Shown here: positions 51,324 to 61,436 of the stretch, in pieces | How the letters are laid out: the number at the start of each line of letters is the position of its first letter | How positions within the stretch are numbered: position 1 is the first letter of the stretch | Assembly (NCBI RefSeq): GCF_040581485.1 | Contig: NC_090131.1 | Span: forward strand, 23,076,532 to 23,140,531 | Direction of reading: 5' to 3' | DNA: 64,000 bases | From: Linepithema humile | Lineage: Eukaryota > Arthropoda > Insecta > Hymenoptera > Formicidae | The notes under the pieces: model-generated | Databases searched by the model: none | What the model saw: the letters and a program-made list of their open reading frames with translations, nothing else | Told to the model about the DNA's origin: nothing | Position numbers and translations under genes: made by a program

Positions 51324-51611
51324 GAGGTTCGCGGACTCTTCTCTTTCTCTATCTCTCTTCCTATAGCCTTTCATTTCCGTCCACGGTGACATAATAAGCG
51401 CCGTAACGCCGCGTTATACTCGTAGAGGTCGTCATGGAAATTGTACGTTTTGACACAACAACCGCAGGCACGAAGAACAGTTTACGCGACGCGCGTACGA
51501 TGATCAACGATCATTTTCAGCGGCTCTTCGTCGGTGACGAATGCTGTTCGCACACGCGCCTAATGCACGACTAAAACAGACGGAACGATGGTTGAAAGCG
51601 AGAAAGACAGC

Positions 51612-51668
51612 AAAAGAAAGAGAGGGAGAGAGAGAGAGAAAGAAAGAAAGAAAGAAAAAGAGAGAAAG
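51612..51668 (+). repeat. 57-nt pure purine tract
   Basis: Uninterrupted A/G sequence with (GA)n and (GAAA)n units, partly mirror-symmetric, so capable in principle of triplex formation. Confidence 0.85.
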
Positions 51669-52152
51669 TGAAGAGAGGAAGAGAAGGGTGACCTGCACGC
51701 GTGACGTTATATAGTGCCACCCTCGCGCCCGTAAAGTAAAATTCCAAAACAAACTCCTTTATTCCGCGAGTATAGGCGGCGGTGCGCATCGCGCGAAACC
51801 ACAATCCCCGCACATGTATCAAGCTGTCCGCGACCCGCGCTCTAATTTGCATTTCAACGCTTGCCTCTCGTCCATTATTACCAGCGGAACAGCTTGGTTG
51901 AATTTCACAGACGCATACCGCCGCCCTTGCTTCGCATCGTCCCTTGCCCTCCTCGCATGGCATCGTCTAGGCTTTATGCCCTTATACCACTACGACGATA
52001 TACCGTTCTCCCTTGCTCTCTTATTGTTTGTTGCCAGTCTCTCTCTCTCTTTCTCTCGCTCGTGCCTGAAGACCGCGTTTTGTGTCCCGCCAGCTCGACG
52101 TACCGCGCTCAAAAAATCACAAGCGGATATATGTGGTAGAAGTTTTAATTAC

Positions 52153-52155
<3 letters not shown>

Positions 52156-52186
<31 letters not shown>
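52156..52186. repeat. (TA)n microsatellite
   Basis: AT dinucleotide run of about 30 bp. Confidence 0.9.
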
Positions 52187-52188
<2 letters not shown>

Positions 52189-53149
52189 AAAGGTATTTAT
52201 ATCTCCGCGTTGCGCAGCTTCTCTAAATAATGCAAACCGCATAATTATTAGTCACCAGACAATTGCCGGCCATTTGATTTTAGCTTTTAATTAGAGCTAC
52301 TTTTCTAATTAAAGCAATCTTTACGTTCAACAATCTTGTCGCTTTTTCATTTCGCAGCGACATTCCTTAACTCTTTAAAAAAACAGTGCAACGGATTTTC
52401 AGAAATGGCTAATGATCGTATGATCGCACAATTTAATAGCACCTTTTTATATCACTTTAAAGTTCTATTATCTTCTGCATTTATTCTTATTTTAAAAACA
52501 GATTTTGATAACAAATGCGGCGTAACAGAAAGTATCTCATTCTGCAGTTTCCCGTTTATCCCCGAAGAATGAATGCGATATGATATTTTGGAACTTGTAT
52601 GTATGTAAACGCTACCCTTATCAAGCGCAAGCGCTTTTCTAAATTTAAAGTGTCGCGATGGTATCGCACACAGAAATTTAATTCTCGTCATCCGCACGTC
52701 CCGTCTTTCCGGCTTGGCGCAGGTCTCGCGCCTTTCACGCGCTGTTATCGTAATATCCTCTATTAAATTTCTTTCGATCCCGCGCTGTCGCGTTTGTCAT
52801 TCTGTTGAAGCAATTTAACGGAGGCTAACAACATGGCGAAGGGCTAACGATATTTTGTCGCGTTAAAGCGCTACTATTATCGCAAGCACCCCCCGAGTGA
52901 TTTGCGAGACCACGATGGCTGCAAAAGCACTTAGACTGCCTGCCATCGCCGACTGTTTTTCTCGAAGATGTCTCGTCGCGTTATATTATTAAACCAACAG
53001 AAAATACTTGCATGAATTTTATCATGGCGAAACAATGCGAAACAAGATGCCGGTCAAGAAAAATGTGCACATCTACCGGAGCGCCGCGCAGAAATGTAAT
53101 TAATAATTTATCTCAGCTAAAATTAAATTGCTTCTTCTTCAACGGATTT

Positions 53150-54110
53150 AATACGGGTACGCCCGCGTTTCCGTAGCCAATCTCCACTTCTTTCTATTCA
53201 GCGCACTTTCCTCCGTTATTTCTCGTTTTTCCATGGCTTCCTTCATGTCGTTGTTCCAAGATCTTCTTGGTCTACTCTTTTTTTTTCTGGAGGTTTCCAG
53301 GTATATATTCTTTTAGGCATCTGCATGTGTCTTCCCATAGTTTGTTCTTTGCTTCACCAACTTTCTTTCTTACTTCCTTAGTTAGTTGGTATATCCTAGT
53401 TTCTATTGTCTTTTGTATAAGCCAATTATTGTATTTTAAGTTCTTTTCTTCTATTATGTGATCAATTTCGGGATTAAGCCATTCTGGTTCCTTGGTTCGT
53501 TTTTTATTTTCTTGTATGCCTAGAATTTCTGCACCTATTTTGTGCTAACAATCATTTTATTTTCTTCTTTGATGTCCAACGGGGGGTTTTTTTTTTGAGG
53601 ATTGCTGTTAATTTTTTTGGTTAGTATCTCTAATACTCAAATCTTGATGTATGTTATACTTTCGGACGTCCTCCACTTTATCAGCTTGATTATTCTTTCA
53701 TATTTGCAATCTTATATGTCATTTTACGTATTAATTTACTTTTGACCAAGTAATGGTCGGAGCCGTAATTAGATTCTTGCATCACTCTTGTGTCATTGCA
53801 TTTAATTGCGTTTGATTCCTTAATTAATATGAAGTCCAGTATCGCGCGCGCGCGATTTTTGTTGCAATTGTGGTCTTTCCCATGTATATGTGTGGATGTC
53901 TTTATGTGAGAAAAACATATTTATTATTCTGAGCCAATGTTGGTTACCGATGTTAGAATTCTAGAAATTTTTCGCCGTTCTCATTTATATTGTTATCATT
54001 ATATTTTCCTAAAATTCGGTCTTGTTCTTTAATTCCCACTTTCGCTTTCAGGTCACCTGCCATTAAATTGCTACAGTCATAAAATGTGTCGTGATAAATG
54101 TTAATTAAAA
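53150..54110 (-). mobile_element. Decayed LINE fragment: AP-endonuclease domain and linker
   Basis: Minus-strand pieces include MAGDLKAKVGIKEQDRILGK and NENGEKFLEF (about 54060-53965; the usual catalytic GD-NA has become GD-KA), ESNYGSDHYLVKSKL with the conserved SDH motif (about 53780-53735), and the linker PEWLNPEIDHIIEEKNLKY with VRKKVGEAKNKLWED (about 53485-53330). This matches the endonuclease of RTE/CFDP2-like non-LTR elements. Stops and frame changes are present and no RT follows directly. Confidence 0.85.
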
Positions 54111-55969
54111 TTGTCTCATTTGATGCGGATGTTGCTTTCAGAGAATTAAAATTGTAATGTTGTCGCGCAAATTAATGTCAAACTATCCGCTAATAGAAAA
54201 GAATTTACGACATATTCTCAGAGATAAGTTTCTTTCCGCGGCCCTTATAACTTTTTATTCAACGGAGAAACTTTCTTTCCCTTTCCTTCGTTCCCTAGAG
54301 GACATGAAGAAATTATTGTCTTGTCCAGTTTCAAGGATGCAGTTTCAGTTCTATTCTCACTGATCTATGGTCAACGATGGCCTAAGTCGACTGAGATAAT
54401 TTCGAAAGAGAAAAAACAGAGTATTTGAAAGTCCAAAATAATAGATCAATTTAAGAAAAAAAAAATAAATTACATGTAGACATACATATGGTATCAAAAA
54501 CGTGATACAAGATTACGATATTCGTAAGATGTAGCAGATTTATCCTAAAATATGAGTAAATTCTACAAGAGAATTACAATAGGTTTGCGTAGAAATTATT
54601 TGAACGGTAAAACTGACTATCGGTATGCGACAAAAAGCGGCGCGGCACAATCAAGCGCAAAAATATTCCAATAAAACGCGCGTTCTCGTAAAAAATATCT
54701 CCGTTTGTAATCCCCCGTTTTAAATTTCATGAAAACGGCTGTTCGTGCGAGGGCCACGCCGCGTCATCGGATTTACGACTGATTCGTCGCTGCTCGTAAT
54801 TTCGAGCACCGCGAAGCGCTTTATTGATTAATCAAGAACGAGTGCCAGCGGCGATGCAATGATATTTACACTTGCACGATGCGATGCGCGAGCTGTGAAT
54901 CTCATGGAAAGCTGCGGGAGCGCTTTCGCCACGTGGTCCCGGCACCTGTTTCCATTACGATTATTAAACGGAGAACTATAGTAAAGTAAACGAAACTTTG
55001 CGCCCGGCGACGGTCGAACGTCACGGCGAACAATAGCACTGCGCGGCAACGCTCTCTACTTTCGATCGATGCGAAACCGAAATTTCCACGAAAACGTAGC
55101 ATATCGCGACGTATCGGCGACCGCCATACGCACAAAGGGTCGATCATGTTCTCGTACCTGTTCGTAGATCAAAGGGAGACGTGACTTCATGCTCGGGATA
55201 TGTCGATGTCACGTAAAGTGTGTGCGCTTGTAAATTAATTGGCCACCTGTGGATGTAGGTGTCATGGCGTATCTACCGTTTTCATTATCCATCGTTCGAA
55301 TCGGATATTAATCAGATTAGTTAGCGTTCGTACGAATGGCAGAAATGTGCGGGATGATCGCGGCGATGAGTTTCGACGCAATTTTTGCACCTGCCCGATA
55401 CCGATCGAGAAAATATATAATTCGAAGCAGATTTGATTGATTCGCATTACAAATGTTCGGAAATCGGAGCTAGAAAATCGTCGCTTGCGAAATAATTAAA
55501 AAACTTACAATGTCACATTGTATAACAATCATAAAATAGAATGTCCAATTATATTAGATTTTAGAATAGAATACGCGCGTGTGCGTGTATGCAGGATAAG
55601 CCGATTACGCGCGACAGTCGCTGCCATGCATGTCAGAACGCGTGTCGCATGTATCTATCACCAGAGCTGCCGTCCATTAAAGCTAGACAAAAGGTAGTTG
55701 AAAAATTGTGGCTTATCCTGAAATTGTTTGACAGGTTAAAAATTTTTATTATGAATCTTATAAATTTATCAAACCCAAATAATTTTTTTAATTGGATAAA
55801 AAGAATGATTTTTTATACAGTTGATACGATTAAAAGCCAACTTTAGTATATCTAATTTTAATCTGTCAAACTATCTACTCAGATGAGCCACAAGTACACT
55901 TTACATTTTTACTGTTTAAAATAGCGATTTTTATGTTACAATAATTTCTTCCTCGGCTTTGCGTCGCCA
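54111..55969. other. Non-coding stretch with a CpG-rich patch
   Basis: No recognised gene. About 54.6-55.4 kb is CpG-rich with short biased frames on both strands. The rest is AT-rich. Confidence 0.5.
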
Positions 55970-56600
55970 CTCCCCTACTCCGATCCGGATCAGGTCACAT
56001 TATTCAGCCATCGTCTCTTCGATCTGCCTTGTTTTCTGTGTCCTTCCAATCCGAAAATGAAGATCTTGGTATTTTTGGCATCATCCATTCGATGCACATG
56101 CCAATGAAGTCGTCGTCTCTTGATTTCTGTCACCAAGTTTAAAAGTTTGTTTAAAGTCTATGAACAATTGATGCAAATCGATGTTAAATTTGTAGCATTT
56201 CTCTAGTATTTGCCTAATGGAGAAGATTTGATCCGTGGTTGACCTGGATCGGGCAGATGACGGCCGTGTTCCATTTTGCAGGCATCTTCTCTTTCTTCCA
56301 AACTTCAGCGATGAGTTTATGTAGTTTCCGGTGCAGCTCGGCACCCCCGTATTTTAGCAGCTCTCCTGAGATCATGGCCTCTCGTAACGCTTTGTTGTTT
56401 CTCAAAGAACCAATAGCTTTTTTATCTCGGAAAGATTTGGTGTTTCAATTTCCTCATTCTCCGTCTCAGTTACTGCAACGTCCTCATCTGCATTGTTGCC
56501 TTCCTTCATTAATCCAACTCCGCATTAATATTAAGTCCCTTCACCATTTCCAAAAAAAGTTCGCACTTTTTGCGATAAATTCACCGCAATGTTGCTCTGA
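55970..56600 (-). mobile_element. Decayed, internally deleted LINE fragment: RT start fused to C-terminus
   Basis: On the minus strand: IETPNLSEIKKAIGSLRNNK and ISGELLKYGGAELHRKLHKL with PAKWNTAVICPI (about 56460-56250), then ILEKCYKFNIDLHQLFIDFK (about 56210-56140), and directly after it the C-terminal block RRRLHWHVHRMDDAK, LEGHRKQGRSKRRWLNNVT (about 56120-55995). The catalytic YxDD region and most of the palm are missing, so an internal deletion has joined two ends of the element. Frameshifts are present. Confidence 0.85.
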
Positions 56601-57197
56601 CGTCACTCCGAGTCTCCTCCTTTTTCTCTCATAGTCAGTAATCCTGTCTTCTGGCACTCACACGCGACGACACAATTCACACGCGCGTATCACCCGAGTA
56701 CGGAAATCGCGCTTTAAACGACACTCCCGACACACTCGCGTGTGACTCGAGCCGACAATCTAAAGCGAAGTATGACGATTCACTTATCCCGAATTGGCAC
56801 AAATGTTTATCTGGAACATAAACATAAAAAATTTATATTGTAACAGCGTACAAAATGGAATTATAATACAGTTTAATAATATTAATCATGATTGTCATAA
56901 TAATAAATAGAATTTTATTTAATACGCGGCTGCTTTATAGTTTATAGCTTTTAGCAAGCTGCTACCGCGTGTAATAGCGTGTAACGCTGGCATGTTTTGC
57001 CGAGTTCGCAATTGCATGAGACAGCGAGTGTAACTCGCTGAAGTAGAAACTTTGCTAATACTGACTTGCCTCGGTCAATCAACATTGCTATTACAATTAA
57101 CAGTAAGAGATAACATACAAATCAAACTATCAATTAAATTAATTGCACGATTAATAAATAAGTCTTATCAATGTTTCAAAAAGCATACAAGTATATA
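56601..57197. other. Non-coding stretch
   Basis: Nothing recognised. AT-rich, with a short CpG-rich segment at 56650-56760. Confidence 0.5.
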
Positions 57198-57398
57198 CGG
57201 GGGCGTTGCAATATAGTACGCAATATACGCTTCAGCGTAGCAAAATTTGGAGGGGCGCAAAATTGTAATAGACCCCGATAATTTTTGAAGTGTGTAAAAA
57301 CCGCGTGGTGGCATGGCGTTTTTTTTTTTTTGCTTAGCGCTTGGAGCGCCCGAACCACTTCCAGCGTAGGGGCACTTCTGACGGTCGTAACGCCCCCG
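57198..57398. mobile_element. Short inverted-repeat (MITE-like) element, 201 bp
   Basis: Perfect 10 bp terminal inverted repeats CGGGGGCGTT and AACGCCCCCG flank a GC-richer interior in an AT-rich setting. A minus-strand open frame of 80 codons overlaps it but has no recognised domain. No clear target-site duplication. Confidence 0.6.
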
Positions 57399-58001
57399 AT
57401 CACAATATAATATAACAAAGCTTTAGAGGCTTAGATGAATAATACAATTATATTCCTTAATTTATCTCAAGTAAACTTGAGTAAAATTTAAATTTAAAAC
57501 TTATTACTCGCTACTTTTACTGAAGTAATATTGATTTTAAATTGGTTAAAGGATTATTAAGAAGACATTCACAAATATCTCATGAAATTCTTATTTCAGT
57601 CTTTTGATCAGGCCTTTCTTAAATTGTGCTTCAAAAACAATTGATATTTATTAGATAAAATATTTTGGATGTCATTGTAGTATAAATGTATTTGTATATT
57701 TTACAGATAAACCTTCGCGCTTCAAATCGCCATATATAAAGTTTAATGTGCGCAGTAATTATTTTATAAATATTAATTATTTCAAACACTAATCTGCATT
57801 TAGCTAGATATTTTAATACTTTTTAAGACATTAATAATACATTAAATCTATCGTAAATGTCCTAATTTCCAAAAATGTTTGAATAAAAAATAAAGTTTAC
57901 TGTTTATTCCAAATTATGAAACAAGAATCATCCCTTGTGTTAAAAAAATCAAAATCTATTTTTGTTTAATTATATATTTATGCATGTATATATTATGTAT
58001 G

Positions 58002-58045
<44 letters not shown>

Positions 58046-58315
58046 TACATATATGTATATGTGCAGTATACAATTAAAAATTTAATAACTTTGTTAAAAA
58101 AATTTTGTGATAATTATAATGCAATTTTATTATATTTTAATACCCTGAATAATAGTTGTTAGCTATATATTAACGAATTATGAGTTAGTAAAAAAGCAAC
58201 AGTTATATTTTTATTAATTTATGTATTGCAGAGGGCATTATTTAATTTTTTAATCATATGTTTAAATTTTTGCACATTTCTAATAATTAAAGATATAACT
58301 ACATGTGTAAGGTAT
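57399..58315. other. AT-rich non-coding stretch
   Basis: No gene seen. A TA tract lies near 58009-58040. The segment 57735-57800 resembles 60362-60432 (shared AATGTGCGCA-TAATTATTT and CTAATCTG-ATTTA), a third partial copy of the downstream duplicated module. Confidence 0.5.
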
Positions 58316-58724
58316 TTAGATGTAATACATACGCTTCAAATTGTCAAAAATTTTTGCAATTTTGTACGACAATGCATCTCTCTGGTCGCCCGTGACTTGT
58401 AAATTACATTTACCCAAAATGAATTCTTGAATAGACGCTACATCTCTAATGGAAAATACATTATATTTCTCTTGAGCGAATTTATAGATGATTTTACATA
58501 TTAAAATCTCTACTCACTGCAATCATAACCTCTTTCAATCCATCGACCGCTAAACGATCGAGGAAACATCGTTGATCGCAAATTTCCGCGGTAAATAATA
58601 CATTCCAACCATCGCCCGTTACTTTAATCGGCACTCCTGGCAAAAATTTGTAATAATTATGCGTTCTTATTATGTAATTATTGCGGATAAAAAACGCGAT
58701 TAGAATCGACACTTCGTAAAACAT
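58316..58724 (-). pseudogene. Unrecognised small gene, apparent frameshift between two open segments
   Basis: Two minus-strand open segments in different frames meet: 58724-58497 (starts MFYEVSILIAFFIRNN; contains VPIKVTGDGWNVLFTAE, FLDRLAVDGLKEVMIAV) and 58513-58316 (ILICKIIYKFAQEKYNVFSI, VASIQEFILGKCKLQVTGD, then YKIAKIFDNLKRM and stop). Both have protein-like composition and together would make roughly 135 residues. The frames overlap by 17 nt and a single-base indel there would unite them. I tested the obvious GT donors and AG acceptors and none keeps both segments in frame. I do not recognise the family. It could be a real gene with a sequencing error, a young pseudogene, or an exon pair with an unusual junction. 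Confidence 0.4.
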
Positions 58725-59913
58725 TAACGCTCTACGATGTTTTTAAAGCTCACAGCGGCCGGTAGAGGAGCATGTGTCCTACCGACTGTTACGCGTATTG
58801 CTCTATTGACCGCTAGAGTGAGTGACATCTTTTCCGCTCATTCTTTTCGCGCCCAACGGAATGCAAAGTAAAAACGTAAATTATTTAATCGCATATTTTA
58901 TTCGTAATAATTGCGTAATAAATGTGCATAAAATCGCAAACTTTTGTCGGGAGTGTCGATTAAAGTGACGGGCGATTGTTGAGAGGTATGTATTTATCGC
59001 GAATATTCATAATTAACTACGTTTCATCGATTGTCTGGTCGTCCGTAAATTGAAGCAGGTTAGAATATCAGTAAGTACAGATTTTAATGCACAACAATTT
59101 TAGACATGCAAAATGATCGCTACAATTGCTCAGAAAGATTAAAATGTAATGTATTTTTTTAGGTGTAACTTGCAGAAAACTCAGGACGTCGGATTTATAT
59201 CGAGTAATGATCGTGCATACACACGTACACGCACACACACACGCACACGCTACACACACACGCGTACGTATCCGCGTACATAATGGCTTTTATTTTTAGG
59301 CAAGACTATCATTATTTGTTTTATTCATTATGAGTGTACATTGTAGAATCAATCGTTAAATTTATATCGTTTTATACTATAATTATATGTATGGATGTGT
59401 CGCGACACAAAGTACGTTTAACTTGTATTCGTTTCACGTACCGTAGCGTGTCAAATTCGTGATGTTAATTCGTATAAAGTATACGGGTTAATTTTCTTTC
59501 GATAGTTGGTTTCGAAACAGAGCAATTATCAAACATTTATTTATTCGAAACCGACTCGTAGCGTTGGGGTTGTTTTCGTCGTTACGCTTAGTATGCGCGC
59601 ACATCCTCTTTCTCTCTCTCTCGCGCGCGCGTTCGTGTATCAACGTAAACATTGTGGCCCCCACTTCTCGCATTCCTTTAAGTCGGAATCGGCACGACCT
59701 TGTGTTTCTCATTGTACCATTATTATTCGCACGGCGGCACTTATACGAGGTAAATGTGTATCGGCGCGTTATCGTCTTCAATAATACCATTATTATTTCT
59801 CACAGTTTTCCGTATCATGTTTTTCTGTCTAATCTATCGCGGAGAGTGTTGAACACGTAGTCCGTGCAATAATATTTCAGTTACATCTTTGTCTTAAAAT
59901 GACAAAGGACGCG
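58725..59913. other. Non-coding stretch with CA repeat and CpG-rich pieces
   Basis: Contains the presumed upstream region of the 58.3-58.7 kb gene, an interrupted CA/CG microsatellite at 59218-59275, and a CT/CG tract at 59602-59630. TCGGGAGTGTCGATTAAAGT at 58947 begins the first copy of a motif that recurs at 59914, 60519 and 60961. Confidence 0.5.
59218..59275. repeat. Interrupted (CA)n / ACGC microsatellite
   Basis: Alternating CA with ACGC and TACG interruptions. Confidence 0.85.
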
Positions 59914-60100
59914 TTGGGAGTATCGCTTAAAATATCGGGCGATTTTCATATGTGCGACGCGAACGCGAGTGAGTGCCTTGCACTGCGAGGACTGAGAGGA
60001 GGAGGGGGCTCAGAAGGAGCATCGGGCGCGGGGGAACAACGTTTGCGTAATTAATCATTTATTTCTTATTTCTTATTCGCACAAAATATTGCATATAAAA

Positions 60101-60174
<74 letters not shown>

Positions 60175-60475
60175 AGCGCCCATAAAATACTTAAAATACT
60201 TTATACATTTAGTAAAATATTTACAATAGTTGATATTCACCATTCTTAGAAATATTTTATATATTTATTATTATTCAACTAATTAAATTTTTTTTTTAAT
60301 TATATTTTTGAAAATTTTAATTCTTAAAAATTTTAATTCTGTATGCATAGATAAACAAATATAAAATTCAATGTGCGCAATAATTATTTCACAAATATTA
60401 ACCATTTTGAACAGTACTCTAATCTGGATTTACTTTTTTATTTTGCAGATTAACTTTGTGCGCGTAATCGGTGCT
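59914..60475 (+). repeat. Duplicated module, copy A
   Basis: Order: TTGGGAGTATCGCTTAAAAT, GCGACGCGAACGCG, a G-rich core CTGAGAGGAGGAGGGGGCTC then GGAGCATCGGGCGC (about 59991-60035), AT-rich DNA with a TA tract (60106-60168), then AATGTGCGCAATAATTATTT to TTTTGCAG. Copy B (60961-61382) has the same order with diverged sequence. The plus strand of the core keeps a short open frame from ATG at 59950 with LRGGGGSEGASGAG, followed by GTAATT in place of a good donor. Confidence 0.65.
60106..60168. repeat. (TA)n microsatellite
   Basis: TA dinucleotide run of about 62 bp inside copy A of the duplicated module; absent from copy B. Confidence 0.9.
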
Positions 60476-60960
60476 ACAAAATATATTTGTTCCGTCGTAT
60501 AGTATAACAAAATGCGCATCGGGAGTGCCGTTAATGCCGAGAGTTATAGCGAATCTATAGATGAACGCATTTTTGCTGTATGACAAATATTGGGACACGA
60601 TTTTTTTTGACTTTAGGCTTGGCTCGGGGAAGGGAAAGGTCGGTTTCCATCATAAAATCTCCACTACGGCAGGGCAATCTTCGGTTCTACGTGCAGCGCG
60701 CTAGTTGTACAGATAGCCGGACTGTCGAAGGTAGTCGAGGACGGCTACCGGAGTTAGTCAAACGCTACCGATTGCTTTTCAGATGCCTTGTATCTAGTCG
60801 GTTGATTGGATGACTAATCACCTCATCTTCTTCGAGCTTATCTTTGCCTTCTGTTTTGAGAGAATCGTGCCCCAATTGGTAAATGTGGTCGTCTGAAACG
60901 CGGACGGAATTCGCGCGTAACGTCACAGCTTGGACAATTCGGTTCGATTCGCCTGTGATG

Positions 60961-61382
60961 TCGGGAGTGCCGTTTTAAGTATCGCGCGATTTTCGTATTC
61001 AGGTACGCATGCGAGCAATGCATGCGCCGCGAACGCGTGTGATTCAATGTGAGTGCTTCGAAGGACTACTGAGAGGAGGAGGAGGCTCAGGAGGAGCATC
61101 GGGCGCCGGCGGAGCAACTTTGCGGTAAGCAATAATTCATTTATTTGTTGAAAATGTTGTAAATTAAAAGACTTAAAATATTTACATTAGTTAATATTGA
61201 TTATTATTAGAATTTATTTACATATTTATTACTTTTTATTTTAATAATTAAACTTTTTCAATAATTTTTTTATTCCATATTTGCTTACAAAAAGAATTAA
61301 AAGTTCAATGTACTCAATTATGATTTGATAAATATTCATTATGAACGCAACTATAATCTTGACTTATTTTCGTATTTTACAG
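60961..61382 (+). repeat. Duplicated module, copy B
   Basis: Matches copy A in order: TCGGGAGTGCCGTTTTAAGT, ATGCGCCGCGAACGCG, the core CTGAGAGGAGGAGGAGGCTC and GGAGCATCGGGCGC, TTCATTTATTTGTTG, AT-rich DNA without the TA tract, and a final TTTTACAG acceptor. Confidence 0.65.
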
Positions 61383-61436
61383 ATCATCAACTATGCAGAT
61401 CAACAGAATGACAACTCCGCTGCTGCGCATCAATCG
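61009..61436 (+). other. Possible two-exon open frame with Gly-rich segment
   Basis: From ATG at 61009 a plus-strand frame runs to donor GCG|GTAAGC at 61125 and contains EGLLRGGGGSGGASGAGG. An acceptor TTTTACAG precedes 61383-61436, which ends at CG|GTGAGTG; joining the exons keeps the frame open (TMQINRMTTPLLRIN). Both junctions split a codon after two bases. No family is recognised, the exons are short, and the composition could arise by chance in GC-rich DNA. It may be the 5' end of a gene extending beyond the window. Confidence 0.22.

Larger units (their letters stand above)
49501..53149. other. CpG-rich, simple-repeat-rich non-coding region
   Basis: From about 49.7 to 52.1 kb G+C and CpG are well above the window average, with CT/GA tracts (about 50655-50690, 50930-50990, 51612-51668, 52035-52058) and a TA tract at 52156-52186. 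Open frames here have biased composition, overlap on both strands and resemble nothing known. A short inverted-repeat element lies at 51169-51323. It may be regulatory, but I see no gene. Confidence 0.5.

Noticed and set aside
50554..52294. Several overlapping frames rich in Leu/Ser/Phe/Arg
   Set aside because: They are translations of CT/GA and TA simple repeats.
48301..56640. Possibility of one intact autonomous LINE
   Set aside because: Stops and frameshifts in every piece, fragments out of order, and one piece lacks the RT catalytic core.
60838..61132. Minus-strand frame with a Leu-rich signal-peptide-like start (MLLLSLLLLSVVL)
   Set aside because: It is the antisense of the GGAGGAG-rich core; copy A gives a similar start but stops soon after, and no mature protein family is recognised.
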